Positions 11,365 to 23,292 of a stretch of 64,000 nt of DNA are shown here, piece after piece (within the stretch, counting starts at the first letter, position 1; every line of letters starts with the position of its first letter). The DNA comes from Cucumis sativus (taxonomy: Eukaryota > Streptophyta > Magnoliopsida > Cucurbitales > Cucurbitaceae). The stretch lies in assembly GCF_000004075.3 (NCBI RefSeq), contig NC_026658.2, forward strand, positions 24,230,075 through 24,294,074. Direction: 5' to 3'. Under the pieces are notes generated by a model. It made no database searches. It was given only the letters and a program-made list of their open reading frames with translations, and had not been told where the DNA came from. The translations under genes were made by a program, and so were the position numbers.

Positions 11365-14145
11365 AAAAGATGGATCTATGTTGCAAATTTCTTTTGTTGC
11401 TGTAATATCACTCTTAAAAAAATAAAGAGCTGCAATACCAAACTTTGATTATAAACTGAAAAGTTAGCTGTGATCCCCCATTTTATTTTAAAAAATAGCT
11501 TTGGATTTTAGTCACGCTCTCCCTGTGATAGAGTGTTCATCATAATATTTCTCAGAATTTTCTATTAAAATACTAAGTTAGCAAATTTATTTTGTAATGT
11601 ATTAATATGAACAGTAATTCTAATTATGGTTCGACAGTGAATGTTGAAGGTTGCTCCAGACAAGTTCATAAGTCGACTCAAGATCAAGTAAAACTAAGAG
11701 GTGGCATGAGGAAATGTCTGTTCCGAAAGAAAAAAGACAAACCTTTAAGTTTTGAGTTGAGACTAATTGAGCTGAAAGGAATATACCTATCGAGAAACAA
11801 TCAAGTCAAACTCAATCTTGATGCTCTGCAACCTTGAGGATCGTAATTCTCTCTACATTGTTCGGTACCACATTTAAGTAACCTTATTCGACAATCTCAA
11901 AGGGAATGAAATAAACTCTAAAGAAGGACTTTTAACTTTACTTGAACAATGCATTCTCTACAATTGTCTAAGTACTCTCAAACGGGTCAACTTGGAAGAT
12001 TCATCAAAGAAGCAGGCCAACCAGGAGTGTACAAAGAGGTCCGCAATAGTTAAGTTAACTCAAACTAGTAAAGTGACATTAAAGAGAGATTAGAGAGATT
12101 TTAAAGTTGAGTTGAACAGGTTGTTAGACCAATAAGTGGTTTGGTTATTTGTGGGAAGTCACATGGGGCGGGAGGTAAGAGGAAGTTTCGTAGGTAAAAG
12201 GTAGGGAATTGAGTTTTGATATTGTCATATATGTGTGTTGTATTGTATGGTTGAATTAAGGGGATTGACAAGAAAAGAAGAAGAAAGGGTGTTTGGAGGG
12301 CGTTGGGTTGTTAACAGCTGTGGATAATAATAATAACAATAACAACTATAAATAAATAAATAGAACAAACATTTTAAACAATAATAATAGTATTGGATTT
12401 ATTTAAAGCAAGACAGGCGCATGAGAGATGGGGATTTTTGAGTTTTTGGCGTTGCCGTGCACTGGCCCAACACAACTACAACAACGCCGAATCCCATCTC
12501 TAACCTTTTACCTCTTCCTCCTCGGCTCACCTTCCACACTTCTATTCAAATAGCCCCCCCATCCATTTATTACGAATGAAACACAAGAAAATAAAAGATC
12601 ATGTTTAGATCTTGATTACACCTCTATACATGTAACCATTTTCTACCTAAATAGCTGTAATGAGAGAATATCATGTTTTATATATAGTCAACAAATGAGA
12701 GTGTTTTAGAATTATTAGTTCATAGTTTTGAATGATATTTTTTCCACATGGTAAAATATAATATTTGTATAGAAGAAGATTAAAAGGAAATTGAGATTTG
12801 GAACGTTTAATATGGGCAATGAATGAAAAGAAAGTTGAGTTGGTTTTGACTTGGTGGTGGTGGTGGTGGTGGAGGTGTGGTTGGGTTTCACTTCTTCACG
12901 CGGTTTTTGTTTCTTTTTCTTTCTTTTCCCAATTAACTTCCAACTAACGGCGCCGCTAATTTCGCAAAGCACAAACCTGACGCTGTCCCCAGCACCCCAA
13001 TCGGACTTTTATTCGCTTTCATTATTATTATTTCGATTTACCCATTCAATCACATTGCCCCTCGAGCCTCCATTATTTCCTTCTCTATCCGCTCTTTTAT
13101 TTGTTTCTCTTTTCTAAATCCATATATCTTTTTAAATATATATATACAAATTTGACCCACCTTATTCTTTTTATAATTATTTCCAATAATAATAAAATAA
13201 ATTAAAATATTTACAAATTATACTAAAATTTTGAGTTCTATTAAAATAGAAACTTAGACTTATATCAATCTCTATTATTGATATAATTTGAAATTCTTAC
13301 TATTTGGTTAAATTTACTATTTTTTTTATAACTTTTCATTTTTTTAAAGGGTATTTTTTTAATTATGTTTTTGGTTTCTGAATACATAGGTGAGTATAGG
13401 AAGCGTATAATTCAACTAAATATACAAAAGTAAATTCATAACTCCTTTTAGGGAGATTATTTACTCTTTTCCGAGTGAGACAACTTATAATTACTTACAC
13501 ATTCACTTGTGATTATGTGTAGTTTGTTATGCTTGGGGCTGTAAAACGATAGATTTAGTACAACAAAATATATCTTTTATACTTTTCAATATAAAAAATA
13601 ATAATTGATAAAATTTGACATTTTGTTATATATATTTAGATTTATTTTGCTATATTCGAAAAACAACCTTAAAAAAATACCAATCATTAATCATTACTAA
13701 AGGAATATTTGGCCTAAATATTCGGGAGAGTAAAACTCGATAAATGTAGAGTTGTGAGCTCTACTTCTTATTTGTCCCGAGAAATTTGTAGATTCTAATA
13801 CTAAAAAAAACATCAATTTTATATTTTATCAACTACTTATTTGTTGGGATCGGGACACTTTCTAAGTTTAAAGTTCACAATTCTACCTCCTAAGCATCCG
13901 TATGCGTCACTACAGGACTGCTGGTTCAACTAGTAGAGGAAGAAAGAGGATAACATAAATAATTTAATTTTCACATGGTTAGTAATAATAAACAGAAAGA
14001 AAGAGAACAACAAATAAAATAGAAAAAAATGGATATAGACTTACAGAGGAGGTAAAAAGGCAACACGTGGCAAATGGGAAGTGAAAGGGAGTGGAGACGG
14101 GTTGGAAGTGGACCGGATCCAATGTGGAAAAGAAAAGATATAGTA

Positions 14146-14185
14146 GGGCCCATTAACTGAGTGGGCCCAAGAAAAGCAGGCCCAG
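14146..14185 (+). promoter_or_regulatory. Cluster of GGCCCA (site II type) promoter motifs
   Basis: Three GGCCCA-containing motifs within 40 bp: gggccca at 14146-14152, tgggccc at 14162-14168 and aggccca at 14178-14184. Such TGGGCC/AGGCCCA elements are typical of plant housekeeping-type promoters and are bound by TCP factors. They lie about 350 bp upstream of the CT-rich 5'UTR of the PP2C gene, the likely target. Confidence 0.5.
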
Positions 14186-14483
14186 ACAGTAAACGTGACC
14201 GGCATGTTATTTATTTATTTAATGAATTTAATAAGAAAGTAAGTGAAGAAGTGAAGGGAAGGGAAAATGGAGAATCAACGGTTTTGAAGGCGCCGCAAGC
14301 GCCAAAGACAGCTATGTCGGCTTCTAGCCGGCTCGGGGCGCCAAATTAACTAATTACATTTATAATTTTTTATTTCATTTATTTAAAATGATGCCATGTC
14401 ACCTGTAAAACACACAAAAAGGACACCCACAAAACTCCTTCATTTACGCTTTTTTTTTAAATTTTTTTTTCCCTTCCAATTAC

Positions 14484-14494
14484 ATCTCTCTCTC

Positions 14495-14532
<38 letters not shown>
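14484..14532 (+). repeat. CT microsatellite in the PP2C 5'UTR
   Basis: An uneven (CT)n run followed by CGCGCGCG. Pyrimidine-rich stretches at this place are usual for plant 5' leaders and mark the approximate transcription start zone of the PP2C gene. Confidence 0.8.
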
Positions 14533-14533
<1 letters not shown>

Positions 14534-14777
14534 TCGAAAGAGCTATGGAATTTTTGCAGGATGCCGGGATCCGCGTTTCTCGATCGAAGAAATCAATTCG
14601 ATTGATGCAATTTTTTCCAATTTTGGTGTAGTTATTCATTATTCAATCGCCTCACTTTTCCTCTCCTCTTGCCTGTAAATCCTCTTTCTAATTCTTTTCC
14701 TTTTCCCGTTCTTGTTTTCTTTTATTTTGGCGTTGGGGTTGGGGTTGGGGTTTCGAAGATTTTGGAATGTTACTAAG

Positions 14778-15183
14778 GTATGATAATCGTTTGATCCTCG
14801 GGTGAACTGCATCGAATTTATTTATGTTGTCGTTGCGTTTTTCTTTTCTCTCTGAATAATTTGTTTAGGATCAAACTAGAGGCTTAAGTTGTTTCCGATG
14901 ATGAATTCGTGGTAAATTATGAATGGATTCGTTTGTGTAATGTTGTTATTTTTGTTTTTTTATTTTTTGTACATATGGTTTTGTTTTTGTGAGACTTTTT
15001 TATCTTCCTGTTGGAGATCTCGAAAGTTTGGCAGTAATGATGGTGTGATTTGTATCCTTGAAGCGTATGATTAGATGTGTGATTTCTTGTACGAAATTTG
15101 TTTTTGGTTTTTGTTTCCACAATGTTGGTGTATGTGCATGTGAAGTGTCTGGTTCTTCCGGTTTTTGATGATCTATCTTGCAG
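14778..15183 (+). other. Probable 5'UTR intron of the PP2C gene
   Basis: Donor actaag|gtatga at 14778 and acceptor cttgcag|gatttg ending at 15183 delimit about 406 nt that is T-rich like plant introns. The downstream exon runs about 90 nt to the ATG at 15274. Leader introns are common in this gene class. The call rests on splice motifs and base composition only. Confidence 0.5.
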
Positions 15184-15273
15184 GATTTGTTCGATTAGAT
15201 ATGACGATTTAGAGTTGGACGGTGCCTATTTTCTGCGGAAGGCCGTTTTGAAATTTTGAGGACGCGAAATACA

Positions 15274-18200
15274 ATGTCCACGAGGAGTGAACATCATACA
15301 GTCCCGCTTTCCGTGCTCCTGAAGCGTGAATTGGCGATTGAGAAGATTGAGAGACCGGAAATCGTACATGGTCAGGCGAGTCAGAGTAAGAAAGGCGAGG
15401 ATTTTACATTACTAAAGACGGAATGCGAGAGAGTGGTCGGAGATGGAGTTTCAACCTATTCGGTTTTTGGGGTAGGTTCTCTTTGTTTGCTTGAAAAAGT
15501 TGATGTACTCTATTTGATCGGCGGTTTACTTTTAACATCTATGCTGTATATCATGTCCACTTCTGAGAATGTGAAATTTTGCTGCATTAGATTGGACTTC
15601 TGTTTGTAAATTAAAATTGAATTCTCATTTTTGCAGCTTTTTGATGGACATAATGGATCTGCAGCTGCTATTTATTCTAAGGAGAATTTATTGAACAATG
15701 TTTTAGCTGCTATTCCATCGGATCTCAACCGAGACGAATGGGTTGCAGCATTGCCAAGGGCCTTGGTTGCAGGTTTTGTGAAGACAGACAAAGATTTTCA
15801 AGCAAAAGGTGAGACTATCTCCATGTAACTAAATTTTTGGTCTTAGTTGTTCTTGGTTACCTCCTCTAGGGGTAATCCACTGTCACCCACCTGAGAAAGA
15901 GAAGATTGTGGAATGGAGTTCATTTTATTTTGTATGGTGATGAAAGGGTTGGGGAAACTTTTGTTTACCATTATGGTGCTTTCAAGATTGCAAATTTGCA
16001 ACTTCATTTGGAGGAAAAAAGAAAAAGTATGCGTGACCTTATGATTTTTGTTTGCTCAGAATTAGTCTTGAAAGTATTTGACATAGCCAATTCTGCTCGA
16101 TAACCAAAAGTCTATGGGCTGCACGTCTGTGGCCTTATCTTTTTTACAACTTCTCTTAAAAGTTCCCCACCCAGAAATTGCAATTCTGGTATGGACATTT
16201 TAAAACCTTGAGATAATGATGCCTTGCTATTTGTTGTTATTTCAGCACAAACATCAGGAACCACAGTCACCTTCATGATCATTGAGGGATGGGTTCTCAC
16301 TGTTGCCTCTGTTGGTGATTCCCGTTGCACTTTAGAATCATCTGAAGGTGGCATATACTACTTATCTGCAGATCATAGACTAGAAAGCAACGAAGAAGAG
16401 TATGTGGTCCTTTTATTGCAATATGATTTTTACCACCCACTTTAGTTATTATTATTGTGCTTAAGATTCTTGAATGCTTTTGAATAGGAGAGAACGTATA
16501 ATTGCTAGTGGTGGTGAGGTGGGCCGGCTGAATACTGGTGGTGGTGCAGAGGTACAGTTGTTTGACTGATTTTTTATGAGCTATTCTTACCTTTTCAACT
16601 TTAATTTTCCAAGACTGACTTTTGTATGCTTAACTTGCTTGCCCTTTGTTTTTCTTAGATTGGTCCGTTGAGATGCTGGCCTGGTGGCTTGTGTCTATCA
16701 CGATCAATTGGTGATATGGATGTTGGCGAGTTTATAGTGCCTGTTCCCCACGTGAAGCAAGTTAAGGTAGCTTTCTGTCCAGCAATGTTTTCTTTCTACG
16801 TGTTATATATTTAAAAGTTATAGTCATCCTTGCTCGCTACAAACCAATTCTCTTTCTATGTAATAGTTTTGCCATTGAAATTTAGCATAAGGCTGTTGCC
16901 TATAGAAACTCCTTTTTCCAAATGTGAATATAAGCTAATATAACTGCTTCTGGCTGGGCACAGATGGCGACTCATTAATTTATTATTATAATTTCTTTCC
17001 CCATGTTTTGGCATGTGATCTGCATGTGAACCTTGTTTTGGATCTTCAATATCCTTTGATATCCATAATAGTCAAACGTATTATATCCTTGTATGAGGAT
17101 AAGATTGGAGCTTTATTTTACTGGATTGTAGGTCTCATAGGTGATTATGGAAAAATCTTAATACTCTTGCACTGATTTTCGTTGAATGTTAAATTAATAT
17201 GTTTTACAGTTATGGGAACTGTATCTTACTAACCGAGCTAGGTAATATGTGGTCCAATTGAATTGCAGATGAATTTTATATATAAGACTCATGGGAGTTG
17301 TGTAGCAGGAGATGTCAGAGGAAACCAATACATCCTGTTTTAAGCAGTTTAGACTTTAGAGTTGGTTTAAAGATGAGAAAGTACTATTAGTCTTCGATGG
17401 TTACACAGCTGTGTATGAGCGAGTAAATGGCCAATGTAACCGTTGAAGGATAGAGAGTTTATAAATAGGAAAAGCTAAAGAGACAGGATAAACGTAGACA
17501 TTGTCTTTTTTGTGGTTAAGGATATATTAAATGGAGGAGAGGCCAGATTCTTGACTTCTGGTCTTATTTTCAGCTATCAGTAAACTATTTATGTTTTTTT
17601 AGTTCATTGTTGTCAGGGAACCATTTGCTTTCTTGGTTTTAGTTTTTGATATTTAATTGAACTGCAACATATTTGTGTAATCTGCATCTGAAACGACATT
17701 CTTTTTATCAAGTAAATTCATGCTCTTATTTAATCTTGCAGCTATCTTCTACTGGTGGTAGGGTTATTATTTCAAGTGATGGTGTTTGGGATGCTTTATC
17801 AGCTGAAACGGCCTATGATTGTTGTCGGGGGATGCCAGTGGAAACTGCTGCCGCACAGATTGTGAAAGTATGGATTGTTACAAATTGATTATCTTAGTCC
17901 TTGTTTTTGTACTGCTACAAGAACTTTCTTTAATGTTATGTTGATTTTCTACTAATTGAATGCATTTCTTTCCAGGAAGCAGTTCAGTCAAAGGGACTTC
18001 GAGATGATACTACATGTATTGTGATTGACGTATTACCAAGGGAGAAACCATCTACTGCTTTGCCACCACCAAAGAAGCAGGTAAAAGGAATGTTTAAATC
18101 AATGTTCCGCAAAAGGTCTTCTGAATCATCTTCTCATTTTGAGAGGGAATATAATGAGCCAGATGTTGTCGAGGAATTATTTGAGGAAGGATCGGCTATG

Positions 18201-18701
18201 CTGTCAGAAAGGTTTGTGCATTAACAGCAGAGAAGTTAAATTAATTCAGCTAACATTTTAATGATCAACTCAGATGGGGAATTCTGGTTTACTGTTACTT
18301 TTCTAGTAATGGTGCTAAGTTATGGTAAATATGCTCTTGACTTCAACTTCTGAAATGCAGGTTAGATTCCAAGTATCCAGTCTGCAACATGTTTAAGCTG
18401 TTTGTATGTGCAATATGCCAAATTGAGATCCAACCACGGGAGGGTGTCTCCATATATGCCGGCTCATCTAACCGAGGGAAATTGCGTGCTTGGGATGGAC
18501 CTTTTCTATGCTCAAGTTGCACAGAGAAGAAAGAAGCTATGGAAGGAAAAAGATCATCTGGAGGTCTGTGGATCTTGTGTTTGTGTATGGTTGAGTATGC
18601 GTGTTTGTCTTTTCAAATTGTTTGTACAGATTTGGTCCTTAATTGCTTAAAGATTATCCTTATGCGTCTGCACAGATAGACACAGCAGCGGAAGTGACTA
18701 G
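15274..18701 (+). CDS. Protein phosphatase 2C, Arabidopsis PP2C 12-like
   Basis: Nine exons: 15274-15471, 15637-15808, 16246-16399, 16488-16551, 16659-16766, 17742-17867, 17976-18211, 18361-18563 and 18676-18701. They join in frame to 428 residues, the length I recall for Arabidopsis probable PP2C 12 (At1g47380). Mn/Mg-dependent Ser/Thr phosphatase motifs are present: GED at 41-43, FDGHNG (Asp69, 68-73), SVGDSR (145-150), SSDGVWD (Asp245) and RDDTT (Asp284). The usual R..MED of motif 1 is replaced by KKGED, so the phosphate-binding Arg is not evident there. After the catalytic domain comes a basic stretch (KGMFKSMFRKRSS) and a C-terminal module with Cys369/Cys372 and Cys403/Cys406, spaced like a zinc ribbon. 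Substrates are unknown. The last exon has only nine codons (one split) and ends in a polar Ser/His/Asp tail. Confidence 0.93.
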
Positions 18702-21700
18702 CATACTCTTCAATTACACTTCATTGTGGGTGCACTGAGCAGCGTTGATTGCGATCTTGAAAATGGCCAGTCTTAGAAATTGTTCAGAGTTGACCTTCAT
18801 CTCGGAAATGGACCCCTCTCGGAGGTTTTCCTCAATTCTCATTGCTTTCATTGAGAATTTGGATCACTTTTTGGATTCCACGACAATTCCATTGGGAAAT
18901 ATAGCTCTCTAGTGTTACTATTCAAGGCAGGAGATTGCTAGTTAGAGTTGATTGCTTTTGGATACTGTTTTCTGACACCAGTTTATGATTGACGTGCTTG
19001 CCTCACATCTTGGGAAAGCTTTCGATAAAGTCGCCTGTATATGACACTGAAGAGTGAAGGTAAATCATTTTAGTTTCTCCATTCATCTCATTATCTGCTT
19101 GTCCTTCCAACTTACAATACCACTGAATGAACATATTAGTCATTGTAATTTAATATATAGGGGGATTCAATTAGATATTTTTAGCTCACTGTTGGTTAGG
19201 AGGAAATCCCTTGCAACACAGCTGCCTAGATGAATTGTTCATACAGATTTGATTACATTCTCTGACATGTTCAAGATGATGAACCATATCAATAGAAAAT
19301 ATTGGCAGGCCCCTTTTTCCGAGGAAAAGAAAATCGTCCAATACCCATTACTTTAGTTTGTATGTACGAATTGAACTCTTTTATGTTTTTCTGTTATTCT
19401 TACCTGAATGGATTCAAGAATTCGATCCAAATTCGGTTATTTAGACATTGACATCTCCTACGTTTTGACCAGTCTTTATTTTGCCAACTCTTTGAACCAA
19501 TATGTACCCTTGAATCTGGCCTTTCTGTTCACTTATCCTCCCTCTTACTGATTTTCTTCTCTTATTGTGCGATAGGAAAGCGAAACCATAGATATAGACG
19601 ACCCGAGGTTAGTGCGTGTTGTGGTCACAAGCCACAAGGCAAGAAGTAGACACTGTTTTGGTTGTATTTGGCAGTAGAAGCCAACCCACACGTGAACTGC
19701 AAGCTAGCTAATAGGGACTTGTTATTGTCTTGTGTTTTAGATTTTATTCCTTTTGAGCGTAGAGACGTGAGAAATCTAAAAGTTTCTTTTTCTTTCTTTG
19801 ACTATTCCTCCATTACCCCCATTATTACGAGCAATGTCGAGTAGAGTCTGGTCGTTTTATTGATCAGATGAAGTGTGTGTGTGTGAGAGAGAGAGAGAGA
19901 GTGAAAGAGAAATAGAAACATAAGAGATTTGCATATTTTGATCTCAAAAACAGATTTGTAGGAAGTTTGACCTTAAGATTCATTCAATTATCATTTTAGA
20001 TAGAAAAAATTGAAAGGTGCATTAATAACCTGTAAATGCAAGTCGTGACAAAGATTCTAAGGACCCATTTTCACAAGTCCTGTGCTTTTCTTTTCCTTTT
20101 ATTTCTCTTGTTATGATTTGAGATACTCATATCCACTCATCTTCTTCATTTACTCTCACCCACAGATCCTTTCGATACTTATCTTAATCAAAGCCTTTCC
20201 TTCTTAGCTAACTTGCCCAATACCGCTCTTTTCCGTTAACAATGTTTGTCTTTTGACATAACAACAGTAATAATTTTCTTTGCAAACTCATAAGTTCAAT
20301 CAATTCTGGTCATTTTCATATGAATTAATTTTCTACGTATTTTCTTAATTCTTAAATGTTGTAAAATCTATTGGGTTGTTAGATCAGTCGAGATGTGCAT
20401 AAACGGACTTTAACACTCGTAGATATAAAAATAAATAAAAATAGAAAACAAACCCACAAGCTTCAGAGGTCCAAAACACTTCACATTCAATCCTCTCTCT
20501 AACATTTCGAGTGATATTGAGATATGAAATTTATGAAATGTCCTCTCTCTCTCTTTCTCTTTCTCTTTCTCTCTCTCTCTCTCTGATGGATGGCTCTTAC
20601 ATTATCTCTCTCTGATGGATGGCTCTTACATTATTTCTCTATGATTTTGTTGTTGACCTGAGAGCTAATTCAAAAAACCTCAAAAGTAACCCTCTGCTGC
20701 TTCTGTATTGGATTGGACCACCCTTCACACGTGTGTGGGTCTACTATTCCACCAAACTGCTTGAAAATTCTTATCTTCCTTTTTTTTCCATCTCATATTG
20801 TAATTTCTCTCCTTTTTTTCTCCCATCACGTGTGCTGTCGAATCTTAGTCTAGAAATGATTTTTTTTTTCCTTTTAGAAATCAAGAACAATATGTGATTT
20901 TTTTCAAAGAAAAACTATTTTGAAATATGTTAAATGAAACTACTGACTTTACCTTAATAGAACCTGTTCTATAGGTTGCACTTCTATGTCCGAGACACTG
21001 CCCTAAAACTAGAGCGTGATTAACAGTTGAACGGACCTAGAGGATCGTTCTTATTAGTAGGGTTTGCCCTGATGGGATGGTGTGATAAACCATATTGAAA
21101 AAATGAAAAATAGGATGTGAATTGATAAAATGGAGGATTGAAATTGATATAAGAAAAACTGTGTCGGTACAACTTTTTGAAATGATATGTTGGTTTAGGA
21201 GGGGGAGGCACGTGCTGTAAACAGTTGATATACATCATTTTCTAAATCTTAACAAAGTTAATAATTTGGGCTCCAAACACGACAAAATTTTCTTCATCAC
21301 CCTTAATTACATTAAGTTCTATTTTTCTCTTTCAATAAATTAAAATGAAAATACGATAAATAATTAGAGAACAGAAATGTCTGGATTGATTAGCTGTGAA
21401 AAGTGTCTTCCCCATACTTCCCCACAAATCAAATATTATGTTGTGCTTGGATCTCCATTCTAAATATTTAATAATTTAATGTGATTAAAATATATTTATT
21501 TTTATTTTTTTAAAAATAAAAATAGGAAGAAAATTCGAAACACCACTAATGTCTAATAATGATATTAATAATAGTAGCTAAGAAGATAAGAAATTAAGGT
21601 TGTATTTGTTGTTTGAATTAATATTTCTGGAGCAGAAGAAAATGTCAAAAGATTGAGTGACTTTTTCATGATTGTTAGGTAATTTGCTATGGTTTTAGTG

Positions 21701-22377
21701 ACCAACTTAAGACAGTTTTGATTGCTGAATTAAAAGGACAACATGGAAAGAAAGTTAAAAAGACATTACACTCATTAATTTTCAAATTGATTGACTGACA
21801 TTACATATTCTTCATTTGTCATTTTCAATCTAATTTGTCATATTGGCCACTTTCTCAAATAAAAATATTATCTCCAAAAATGGGTTTTCTTCTACTACTG
21901 TAATAATAAACAATTGAGTTTCTATTTTCTCAAAAAAAATCATATTATCTGAGAGAGAGAGTGTGTGTGTTTTTTGTTTATTTAATTCTTGAGTTCAATA
22001 ATGGTAAGAGCGAGAGATTAGAGCATTGATCTTCCGAAGTATTTTTCTAATTTATTGAAGATATAATAATGTCAGAAAAAAAGCTATTTCTGAAGGGGAT
22101 CCCTATGATCAAAGTACTTAGTACTTTAATAGCTGTTGGATTGAATTGGGGACCCATATTTCTGTACATGAAGAGGAAAAATGTACTTAAACCAAACCTA
22201 AATTCAATGGGTTGCTATTTCCACAAAAGACATTCCATTCTCAGCTTTCAGGCAAGTCAATAGACAAGATCCTTTCTCTCTCTCTCTCTCTCTCTTTCTA
22301 TCTCTCCACTACTTCATAATCTCCTTATCTTTCTCCAAAAGTTGAATTTAGAGACACAGTATCTAAGAATCTGAATT
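18702..22377. other. Intergenic region between the PP2C and BKI1-like genes
   Basis: The first several hundred bases are PP2C 3'UTR; a possible 3'UTR intron could end at the cgatag near 19576. The rest is AT-rich with CT/GA microsatellites (near 19870-19910, 20541-20584 and 22274-22296) and no supported gene. The last 120 bp are the CT-rich leader of the BKI1-like gene. Confidence 0.5.
20541..20634 (+). repeat. CT microsatellite with a 29-bp tandem duplication
   Basis: A (CT/TTTCT)n run at 20541-20584 is followed by two copies of a unit beginning gatggatggctcttacatta, starting at 20585 and 20614. The CT tract probably primed the slippage that made the copy. Confidence 0.85.
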
Positions 22378-23292
22378 ATGAACTCCAATCGGAACCACAA
22401 TACCACAGCAGAGAATTTTGCAGAGTACAAGAAGCAAGAAACAGAGAAGTTTAAGGTTGAAGAAAAAGAAACCCAACAACCAATTCAAGACTCATCATCA
22501 ACAACTTCCCCTCTTCTTCCTTCAGCTTCTTCTTCTCCTTCACATGAATTTTCCTTCACAATTTCTCTCCATTCTTCCTCTTCTGACAGAAACAAACCAA
22601 CTCCACCTTCCTTTGCCATTGATTTGTCTCCTGCAGATGATATCTTCTTCCATGGCCACTTGCTTCCCCTCCATCTCCTGTCCCATCTTCCTTCTTCGCC
22701 TCGTTCCTCCACCAATTCCATGGACAGTTTCACCATCCCAATCAAAGAGATATGGGACAATGAAGAGCCCCTCAAGGACAGCTCAAGTTGTAGCACCAGC
22801 AGCGTCAAGAATCTGGAAACTGAACCTACTGAAACAGGTGGGAGAACCAAATCCAAGCCTTTCTCGTTGTTTGGATTTTCGAGATGGCGAAAAGGATGCG
22901 AGATTACCGAGCAAGACGATAAAGCAAAGCACAAGAGGAAGTTGGGGTTTGATGTTAGTCAGGTTCTAAAACGATATGCAAGAGTGGTTAGGCCATTGTT
23001 GTTCTTCAGATGGAGGAAAGAGAACCTGCATATTCGTCGTCAAGCTTATTCATTTTCGGGCAATTTGAATCCTCGAAACAAGCAAGAATTGAGAGGAAGA
23101 AGAGGAGAATTCTCAGCACCAGCATCCATGAGAACATCCCCGACAAATAGCGGCCTTCTCGTTGCGACTCCATCTATGAGTTATGCTACAAGTGATAGCA
23201 CCATGGAAGAGTTGCAATCTGCAATTCAAGCTGCGATTGCTCACTGTAAGAACTCCATTGCTAAAGAAGATAAAACCAATGTCAAGAGTTGA
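22378..23292 (+). CDS. BKI1: BRI1 kinase inhibitor 1-like (BKI1/MAKR family) membrane-associated regulator
   Basis: Single-exon gene for a 304-residue, Ser/Pro/Lys-rich protein with little globular sequence. The C-terminus (residues 275-304, TMEELQSAIQAAIAHCKNSI) matches the conserved peptide with which BKI1 binds the BRI1 kinase domain. HEFSFTISL (56-64) and the repeated basic blocks between about 156 and 242 (KAKHKRKLGF, RRQAYSFSGNLN with Tyr224, RGRRGEF) fit the N-terminal motif and the phosphorylation-switched membrane anchor of BKI1/MAKR proteins. In Arabidopsis BKI1 holds BRI1 inactive at the plasma membrane until Tyr phosphorylation releases it; it also sequesters 14-3-3 proteins. A MAKR paralogue is the main alternative. 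ATG 22378 is the first ATG after a CT-rich leader. Antisense and +2 frames here are shadows. Confidence 0.85.
   Translation: MNSNRNHNTTAENFAEYKKQETEKFKVEEKETQQPIQDSSSTTSPLLPSASSSPSHEFSFTISLHSSSSDRNKPTPPSFAIDLSPADDIFFHGHLLPLHLLSHLPSSPRSSTNSMDSFTIPIKEIWDNEEPLKDSSSCSTSSVKNLETEPTETGGRTKSKPFSLFGFSRWRKGCEITEQDDKAKHKRKLGFDVSQVLKRYARVVRPLLFFRWRKENLHIRRQAYSFSGNLNPRNKQELRGRRGEFSAPASMRTSPTNSGLLVATPSMSYATSDSTMEELQSAIQAAIAHCKNSIAKEDKTNVKS

Larger units (their letters stand above)
11365..15273. other. Intergenic region upstream of the PP2C gene
   Basis: Holds the 3' end of the FLDH-like gene, then AT-rich sequence with no supported gene. Noteworthy pieces are an imperfect inverted repeat at 12424-12502, a (TGG)n run at about 12852-12870 with a pyrimidine-rich zone to 13120, a weak MITE-like patch at 13160-13340, and the PP2C promoter and 5'UTR from about 14100. 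The ORF at 12851-13117 is low-complexity and not credible as protein. Confidence 0.5.

Noticed and set aside
11607..11837. 76-codon plus-strand ORF in the spacer after the FLDH-like gene
   Set aside because: Basic and not obviously low-complexity, but no promoter, family resemblance or splice context; nothing beyond an open frame.
12851..13117. 88-codon plus-strand ORF starting with a Val run
   Set aside because: It arises from a (TGG)n microsatellite and a pyrimidine-rich promoter-like zone; the product is low-complexity.
22485..22934. 149-codon minus-strand ORF within the BKI1-like gene
   Set aside because: Antisense shadow of a Ser-rich coding region; the plus-strand product has clear family motifs.
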